A stretch of DNA of 11,372 nucleotides from an uncultured Oscillospiraceae bacterium (GTDB lineage: Bacteria; Bacillota; Clostridia; Oscillospirales; Oscillospiraceae). Where the stretch lies: assembly GCA_900763675.1 (NCBI GenBank), contig CAAFLE010000023.1, positions 1-11,372 on the forward strand, read 5' to 3'. Of the stretch, positions 7,901 through 11,372 are shown piece after piece. The translations under genes were made by a program, and so were the position numbers. Numbering within the stretch: position 1 is the first letter of the stretch; the number at the start of each line of letters is the position of its first letter. The notes beneath the pieces are model-generated. The model saw only the letters and a program-made list of their open reading frames with translations. It searched no databases and was not told the origin of the DNA.

Positions 7901-8426
7901 CGACGGGCAGGAGATCACCGTGGCAGGCGTCGTGGCAAGCTATAAAACGCGCACGACGCGCAACAACACTCTCATGAGCTACATCCAGCTTGAGGACGAC
8001 ACCGGCTCCATGGAACTGCTCGCGTTCCAGCGGGCGCTCGATTCCGGCGGCAGCTACGTGCAGGACGCCGCGCCGCTGCTCGTGCGCGGAAAGATCTCCC
8101 TGCGCGACGAGAAGGAGCCGCAGCTCATGGTCGATTCCATCCGCCCGCTCTCCGATCTGGACATCCCGGGCGGCAGCGCCGCGCCGGCTGCCGCGCCGCC
8201 GAAGCCAAACGGGAAGCCGCGCACGCTCTATGTGCGCATTCCGAGCGCGGAGCATCCGCTCTGCCGCCGGGTAAAGCTGCTGCTCACGATGTTCCCCGGC
8301 AGCGACCGCATCGTCCTTTATATGGAGGACACGAAGAAGCGGCTCGGCGCTCCGTGCCTTATCCACCCGGCGTTCATCGCCGAGCTGGAGGAAAAGTGCG
8401 GCAAGGAAAATGTCGTCGTGAAGTAA
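4935..8426 (+). CDS. dnaE: DNA polymerase III subunit alpha, DnaE type
   Basis: DnaE is a C-family replicative polymerase. Firmicutes usually also have PolC, so DnaE here may extend primers or act as a second replicase; polC is not in the window. Domains of the 1163-residue protein, in order: PHP domain (about 1-280), palm/thumb/fingers (about 280-810), helix-hairpin-helix near 823-838, OB fold (about 994-1070), an Ala/Pro linker (1080-1094) and a C-terminal domain. The catalytic aspartates are Asp397 and Asp399 in PDIDMDF and Asp549 in KMDF, with GPGRGSAAGS at 355-364. QLDLF at 909-913 is a textbook sliding-clamp-binding motif. The PHP metal ligands look complete: His7, His9, Asp16, His41, Glu66, His87, Cys137, Asp204 and His206. 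The start is three bases after whiA, with AAGGAG nine bases upstream. No TTA, CTA or TCA codon is used. Confidence 0.97.
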   Translation: MGFVHLHVHTEYSLLDGACRIKELAHRAKELGQTALAVTDHGVMYGAVAFYRACLAEGIRPIIGCEVYVAPRSRFDHEHGVDNEYSHLILLCKNDVGYRNLCYLVSCGFTDGFYIKPRIDWALLHEHAEGLICLSGCLAGYLSRHIVADDYEGAKKKALELRELFGEDFFLEIQDHGIPEERKAALGLRRLSRETGIPLVVTNDAHYIRKEDARSQDVLLCIQTGKTVDDPDRMKFSSPELYLKSEEEMRSLFPEEPQAADVTEEIAARCRYDFEFGHYHLPEYALPEGETDSFAYLSRLCTEGYERRYGDTGTAEMKAQLQYELDMIHRMGFVDYFLIVWDFVHYAKSHGIPVGPGRGSAAGSMVSYTLGITDVDPIRYSLFFERFLNPERVSMPDIDMDFCVRRRGEVIDYVTRKYGADHVAQIVTFGTMAARMAIRDVGRALSISYAETDAVAKQVPMALNMTLDEALKLSKPLKDMYESDEKIKNLLDTARALEGMPRHASTHAAGVVITHRPVYEYVPLATNDGNPVTQYTMTTLEELGLLKMDFLGLRNLTVLEDAAKLVRQHEPDFSVDTIPMDDPAVYEMLSAGKTVGVFQLESAGITGVCAALRPKSLEDITAVIALYRPGPMDSIPKFLECSQHPEKIRYKHPKLEPILGVTYGCMVYQEQVQQVFRELAGYSLGQADVIRRAMSKKKHAVIDAERVAFIHGDPARNIPGCVANGVPADVAGSIYDEIVDFANYAFNKAHAVSYAFVTYRTAYMKCRYPREYMAALLTSVLDNSVKVAEYIAECRDMGIRLLPPDVNESDADFTVSGSDIRFGLVAIKGIGWGFIEELKAERAAGGPFRTLDEFCRRMVPRDLNRRAVESLIKAGAFDSLGFKRRALLTAAGPIIESVTADSRKNIAGQLDLFGMGSDEEESRSVRTIPLPDVPEFTRQELMSMERETTGLYLTGHPMDDYRDRARDVGAVAIGAVLNDFAEGNPQRFRDGQEITVAGVVASYKTRTTRNNTLMSYIQLEDDTGSMELLAFQRALDSGGSYVQDAAPLLVRGKISLRDEKEPQLMVDSIRPLSDLDIPGGSAAPAAAPPKPNGKPRTLYVRIPSAEHPLCRRVKLLLTMFPGSDRIVLYMEDTKKRLGAPCLIHPAFIAELEEKCGKENVVVK

Positions 8427-8445
8427 GAGCTTAATAAAGTCTTAA

Positions 8446-8481
8446 AACAAACCTCGCTTTATTTTTAAAGCGGGGTTTGTT
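8446..8481 (+). terminator. Intrinsic terminator closing the hprK-dnaE operon
   Basis: Twenty bases after the dnaE stop, 8446-8461 (AACAAACCTCGCTTTA) pairs with 8466-8481 (TAAAGCGGGGTTTGTT) over 16 positions with one G-U pair and a TTTT loop. The right arm ends in TTTGTT, which supplies the U-rich run and pairs with the A-rich left flank. The opposite strand has TTTT after the stem, so it may also stop minus-strand transcription. It separates the operon from the export locus. Confidence 0.9.
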
Positions 8482-8502
8482 ACCATATTGTCACTGGCAT
8501 AA

Positions 8503-8522
8503 CAGAACCGAATCCGGTTTTG
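8503..8522. repeat. Inverted repeat upstream of the export locus, possible operator
   Basis: AACCG at 8506-8510 and CGGTT at 8515-8519 face each other across AATC, extending to eight pairs (8503-8510 with 8515-8522) if one G-T pair is allowed. It lies where the -35 box of the next promoter should be, and no U-run follows it. That position suits a regulator binding site better than a terminator. The TCCGG in its right half recurs at 8544-8548. Function is inference. Confidence 0.35.
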
Positions 8523-8536
8523 GTACGTCTTAGAAA

Positions 8537-8570
8537 TATACTATCCGGAAAAATCAAAGGACGATAGGAG
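8537..8570 (+). promoter_or_regulatory. Weak promoter -10 and ribosome binding site of the export locus
   Basis: TATACT at 8537-8542 is a fair -10 box, but no good -35 stands 16-18 bases upstream; that position holds the inverted repeat. This may mean the promoter needs an activator. AGGAG at 8566-8570, nine bases before the ATG at 8580, supports the start of the membrane-fusion gene. The -10 call is weak; the ribosome binding site is clear. Confidence 0.4.
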
Positions 8571-8579
8571 ACCAAACGT

Positions 8580-10400
8580 ATGGATGAAAAGAACGTAACG
8601 CCCGCCCCGGAGCAGTCCGGGGATCGGGACCAGGCGCTGTTCGCCTCGCTGGCGCGGGAAAAGCAGCGCAAAAAGCGCCGCCGTCTCATCGTGACGGTTT
8701 CGATCGTCGTGGTGCTAGCGCTCGCCATTTTCTTCGGCGTGCGGGCGGCGAAGAAAAAGGTCAGCGAGGCGGTCGGCGGCATGGTCGCGCCGACCGTGAG
8801 CGAAGCGACCGTCACGACCGGCAGCATCAGCACGACCGTGTCCGGGTCGGGAATGCTCTCCGACACCGACACAAAGCAGATCGTTCTGCCCAAGGGCGTG
8901 AAGCTCGACAAGATCCTTGTGAAGGCGGGCGAAAGCGTCAAAAAGGGCGACGCGCTTGCCACCGTGGAGCTTTCCTCCGTTATGGGCGCCATGCGCAACG
9001 TGCAGTCGGAGCTGGACAAGCTCGACGGCGAGCTTCGCAGCGCGACGGGCGAAACGGTCGCGCCGTACATATCCGCCGGCGTCGCCGGGCGCGTAAAGAC
9101 CGTCTATGCGCAGAAGGACGACGACGTCGCCGCCTGCATGATGGAGCACGGCGCTCTCGCGGAGCTCTCGCTTGACGGGTACATGGCAATGGACATCGAC
9201 GCCGGAACGCTTGCCGCGGGCGACAAGGTCAGCGTGACCGTGGGCGAAAAAACCTACCCCGGCACCGTGGACGAGGTACAGAGCGGCAAGGCGACCATTC
9301 TCCTTACCGACAACGGTCCCGCCGTGGACGCCGCCGCGTCGGTGCAGGACGCCGACGGCAACGCCCTCGGCGAGGGAACGCTCTACATTCACAACCCGCT
9401 GCGCATCACCGGCTACGCAGGTGTCGTCTCCTCGGTGAACATCGCCGAGGAACGGCAGGTGTACGCGGGCTACTATCTCTTCAACCTGCGCGACACGGCG
9501 TACAGCGCCAACTATGAGTCCGTTCTCAAGACCCGGCGCGAAAAGGAAGAGGATCTGCTGGCGCTGCTCGGAATGTACAGCACCGGCGCCGTGACCGCGC
9601 CGTTCGACGGCTCGGTCTCCTCCATCGACTACAGCGACAAAACGACCGCCTCCTCCGATAGCACGGCCTCCGGCGCCGCCGGCGGCGGAGGCACCGTGTA
9701 CGGCGGCATGATGAACTCCTATGCTTCCTATGGCTCGGACGGCTCCGATTCCTCCGGAGGTGGCGCCTCCTCTTCCAGCAGCACCGACGCAAGCGGCGAA
9801 ACGAAGCTCCTCACGCTCTCCCCGGATACAAGCATGAAGCTCACCGTAGGCGTGGACGAGACGAGCATCCTCTCCGTGCAGAACGGGCAGAGGGCGCAGG
9901 TCACCGTCAGCTCCATCGGCGAGGATGTGTTCTCCGGCACCGTAACGGCGGTGGAGCGCTCCGCCGAGAGCAGCTACGGCATCACGAGCTACAATGTGGA
10001 GATCACGATGGATAAAGACCCGCGGATGCTCCCCGGCATGACCGCCAAGGCGGTCATCCGCATCGAGGGTGTGGACGACGCGCTGCTCATCCCGGAAAAG
10101 GCGCTGCGCCAGACCCGCGACAGCTCGTTCGTATACACGACGTATGATCCCGCCACCGGCGCTCTCGGCGGCGAGACGCCGGTCATCACCGGTCTTACGG
10201 GCGGCGGCATGGTGGAGATCGTCGAGGGTCTCGCCGAGGGTCAGACCGTATATTATCAGGAGGCTTTCGACCCCTATGCCTACTATTACGGCACCGGCGG
10301 CGACGCAAGCGGCGGCGACGCCTGGATCGAGGATGCGAGCGGCGGCGACGCAGCGCTCGCCTCCGGCGGGGAAGCCGAGCCGGTTCCGGCGGAAGGATAA
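8580..10400 (+). CDS. Membrane-fusion (HlyD/MacA/YknX-like) subunit of an ABC exporter, atypical architecture
   Basis: This is the adaptor subunit that works outside the membrane with the ATPase and permease that follow. Residues 1-35 are cytoplasmic and basic (KQRKKRRR before the membrane), 36-54 form one transmembrane helix, and the rest is extracellular. A first lipoyl half lies at about 99-130 (VKAGESVKKGD), then a short helix at 132-152. A second lipoyl-like module spans about 160-305, with halves near GRVKTVYAQKDDDV and GVVSSVNIAEERQVYAGYYL. A returning helix is at 311-332 and the closing lipoyl half begins VTAPFDGSVSSI at 338-349. A Gly/Ser-rich insertion (about 354-407) follows, then the beta-barrel (about 415-495) and membrane-proximal domain (LLIPEKAL at 502-509). 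At 606 residues it is much longer than the usual 370-400. The C-terminal tail repeats DASGGDA. No lipobox or TolC-binding hairpin was seen. The family call is firm; the substrate is unknown. Confidence 0.87.
   Translation: MDEKNVTPAPEQSGDRDQALFASLAREKQRKKRRRLIVTVSIVVVLALAIFFGVRAAKKKVSEAVGGMVAPTVSEATVTTGSISTTVSGSGMLSDTDTKQIVLPKGVKLDKILVKAGESVKKGDALATVELSSVMGAMRNVQSELDKLDGELRSATGETVAPYISAGVAGRVKTVYAQKDDDVAACMMEHGALAELSLDGYMAMDIDAGTLAAGDKVSVTVGEKTYPGTVDEVQSGKATILLTDNGPAVDAAASVQDADGNALGEGTLYIHNPLRITGYAGVVSSVNIAEERQVYAGYYLFNLRDTAYSANYESVLKTRREKEEDLLALLGMYSTGAVTAPFDGSVSSIDYSDKTTASSDSTASGAAGGGGTVYGGMMNSYASYGSDGSDSSGGGASSSSSTDASGETKLLTLSPDTSMKLTVGVDETSILSVQNGQRAQVTVSSIGEDVFSGTVTAVERSAESSYGITSYNVEITMDKDPRMLPGMTAKAVIRIEGVDDALLIPEKALRQTRDSSFVYTTYDPATGALGGETPVITGLTGGGMVEIVEGLAEGQTVYYQEAFDPYAYYYGTGGDASGGDAWIEDASGGDAALASGGEAEPVPAEG
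9639..9800 (+). other. Gly/Ser-rich low-complexity segment inside the membrane-fusion gene
   Basis: Residues 354-407 consist almost wholly of Ser, Gly, Ala, Thr, Asp and Tyr, with runs GGGG and SSSSS. The segment falls in the closing lipoyl half, between VTAPFDGSVSSID and KLLTLSPDTSMKL, where family members normally have a short GD-V-G turn. Reading frame and codon bias continue through it, so it is an in-frame insertion and not a frameshift. Confidence 0.7.
10302..10352 (+). repeat. Short imperfect repeat encoding DASGGDA twice
   Basis: Residues 575-581 and 585-591 of the membrane-fusion protein are both DASGGDA, encoded by near-identical 21-base units at 10302-10322 and 10332-10352 with nine bases between. 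GTGGD before the first copy and ASGGEAE after the second look like decayed further copies. The tail is acidic, has no membrane segment and no recognised sorting signal. Confidence 0.65.
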
Positions 10401-10404
10401 GCCC

Positions 10405-11076
10405 ATGATTGATTTGCACGACGTTTCCAAGGTCTACCAGATCGGCGAGGAGCGCGTCCACGCGCTCGACCATGTATCGCTGCACATCTATCCGAAGGAG
10501 TTTGTGAGCGTCATCGGTCCCTCCGGCAGCGGCAAATCCACGCTGATGAACATCATCGGCTGTCTGGACGTTGCCGACGCCGGGACGTACCGGCTCGACG
10601 GCATCCCCATCGAGGATTACAGCGAAAAGCAGCTCGCCCGCGTCCGGAACGAGAAGATCGGCTTCATCTTCCAGAACTTCAACCTCATTGCCAAGCTCTC
10701 CGCGGAGGAAAACGTGGAGCTTCCGCTCGTCTACCGCGGCGTAAAACCGGCAGAGCGGGCAAAGCGCGTCGCCGCGGCGCTTGAGCGCGTAGGGCTTTCC
10801 CACCGCGCCAAGCACCTGCCGACGGAGCTTTCCGGCGGTCAGCAGCAGCGCGTCGCCATCGCCCGCGCTCTCGTAACGGAGCCTTCGCTCCTGCTCGCGG
10901 ACGAGCCGACGGGCAATCTTGATTCCAAAACCAGCCGGGAGATCATGGACATCCTGCACGGGCTGCACGAGCAGGGCAACACCGTGGTCCTCATCACGCA
11001 CGACAACGACATCGCCCGTCAGGCCAAGCGCAGCATCCACATTCTCGACGGGCGCGTCACGGAGGTGCAGCTATGA
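10405..11076 (+). CDS. ABC transporter ATP-binding protein, MacB/LolD/YknY type
   Basis: This cytoplasmic ATPase powers the neighbouring permease. The 223-residue protein is the standard size for the macrolide/lipoprotein/peptide exporter subfamily. Key elements are Walker A GPSGSGKS at 38-45, the Q-loop Gln90 in FIFQNFNL, the signature LSGGQ at 142-146, Walker B LLLADEP at 162-168 with Asp166 and catalytic Glu167, and the H-loop His199 in LITHD. All are intact. The start is four bases after the membrane-fusion stop, with GGAAGG inside the previous gene's last codons as ribosome binding site. Its stop overlaps the permease start by four bases (ATGA), so ATPase and permease are probably translationally coupled. 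The order adaptor-ATPase-permease matches Bacillus YknX-YknY-YknZ. Family members export antimicrobial peptides, toxins or lipid-linked cargo; the substrate here is not predictable. Confidence 0.95.
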   Translation: MIDLHDVSKVYQIGEERVHALDHVSLHIYPKEFVSVIGPSGSGKSTLMNIIGCLDVADAGTYRLDGIPIEDYSEKQLARVRNEKIGFIFQNFNLIAKLSAEENVELPLVYRGVKPAERAKRVAAALERVGLSHRAKHLPTELSGGQQQRVAIARALVTEPSLLLADEPTGNLDSKTSREIMDILHGLHEQGNTVVLITHDNDIARQAKRSIHILDGRVTEVQL

Positions 11077-11372
11077 TCTCATCCTTTAAAATGGCGGTGC
11101 GCAGCATCGGCTCAAATAAGATGCGCGCCGCGCTCACGATGCTCGGCATCATCATCGGCGTCATGGCGCTCGTCGTGCTCGTAAGTCTTGTCAACGGCGC
11201 GACCAGCACCGTGACGGACGAGGTGTCCAGTCTCGGCAGCAACTATGTGGACGCCTACGTCTGGCGGCAGGAGGTCGGAAGCTCGCTCACCATAAACGAT
11301 CTCAGGAAATGGGCGCAGGAGAACGAGTATGTCGAGGCCGTCGCGCCGGTCAACACCGGCGAGGCCAAGGGA
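11073..11372 (+). CDS. ABC transporter permease, MacB/FtsX type, N-terminal 100 codons (runs off the window)
   Basis: This is the membrane subunit that pairs with the ATPase before it. The visible part starts ISSFKMAVRSIGSNKMRAAL, the classic cytosolic elbow helix of MacB-type permeases. A transmembrane helix (LTMLGIIIGVMALVVLVSLV, 21-40) follows, and then the start of the extracellular MacB core domain, beginning NGATSTVTDEVSSLGSNYV. Family members are usually near 400 residues, so three quarters lies outside the window. The ATG overlaps the ATPase stop and has GGAGG at 11061-11065, seven bases upstream. Residues 62-100 already diverge from the common core pattern (WRQEV, LTINDLRKWAQEN). Two TCA codons occur in the first 14 codons, whereas dnaE has none in 1163. 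Confidence 0.9.
   Translation, partial: MISSFKMAVRSIGSNKMRAALTMLGIIIGVMALVVLVSLVNGATSTVTDEVSSLGSNYVDAYVWRQEVGSSLTINDLRKWAQENEYVEAVAPVNTGEAKG

Noticed and set aside
4911..8366. Open reading frame of 1151 codons on the minus strand, fully antisense to dnaE
   Set aside because: Its codons are exactly aligned with dnaE codons, so it exists only because dnaE avoids TTA, CTA and TCA. The translation is rich in Arg, His, Val and Ala with no recognisable domain, and no ribosome binding site was identified.
8488..8493. TTGTCA as a -35 box for the export locus
   Set aside because: No acceptable -10 lies 16-18 bases downstream of it, and it is too far from TATACT at 8537.
9639..9800. Frameshift or assembly error in the membrane-fusion gene at the Gly/Ser-rich stretch
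   Set aside because: The frame stays open, codon bias continues, and recognisable family sequence resumes in the same frame on both sides.
8715..10430. Open reading frame of 571 codons antisense to the membrane-fusion gene
   Set aside because: Codon-aligned shadow that ends exactly at a CTA codon of the plus-strand gene; the His/Gly/Val-rich translation has no recognisable fold.

Overview
The window looks like a chromosomal segment from a GC-rich member of the Clostridia, probably an Oscillospiraceae/Ruminococcaceae-type Firmicute. This is inferred from three things: the hprK-murB-rapZ-yvcK-whiA gene set, sigma-A promoters with strong AGGAGG-type ribosome binding sites, and coding DNA strongly biased to G/C at third positions. 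No plasmid, phage, IS, tRNA, rRNA or CRISPR signature was seen. The six central genes are household genes. The accessory part is an ABC export locus at the right end.

Layout. (1) 1-68, minus strand: the 5' end of rpmB (ribosomal protein L28), running out of the window. (2) 69-281: a divergent intergenic region with an extended -10 promoter and a strongly structured leader for rpmB, and a near-consensus promoter for hprK. (3) 282-8426, plus strand: six tightly packed genes, hprK, murB, rapZ (yvcJ), yvcK, whiA and dnaE. Gaps are at most 23 bases and two of the five junctions are ATGA overlaps. (4) 8446-8481: a strong intrinsic terminator closes the operon. (5) 8482-8579: a short region with an inverted repeat and a weak promoter. 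(6) 8580 to the end: a MacA/YknX-like membrane-fusion protein of unusual architecture, a MacB/YknY-like ATPase, and the first 100 codons of a MacB/YknZ-like permease cut by the window edge.

How the genes work together. HprK reads glycolytic state and phosphorylates HPr. MurB makes the UDP-MurNAc precursor from the UDP-GlcNAc branch. RapZ and YvcK are nucleotide/sugar-nucleotide binding regulators linked in other bacteria to amino-sugar and UDP-GlcNAc supply. WhiA ties metabolism to division and chromosome segregation, and DnaE is a replicative polymerase alpha subunit. The operon therefore joins carbon state, envelope precursor supply, division and replication. The downstream locus encodes a tripartite-type ABC exporter without an outer-membrane partner, as expected in a monoderm; its substrate cannot be read from the sequence.

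I did not find a wholly new system. The most unusual items are the membrane-fusion protein (an extra lipoyl-like module where the hairpin tip should be, a Gly/Ser-rich insertion and a repetitive tail) and the rod-like RNA structure in the rpmB leader. DnaE also keeps a complete-looking PHP metal site and has no TTA, CTA or TCA codon in 1163 codons.
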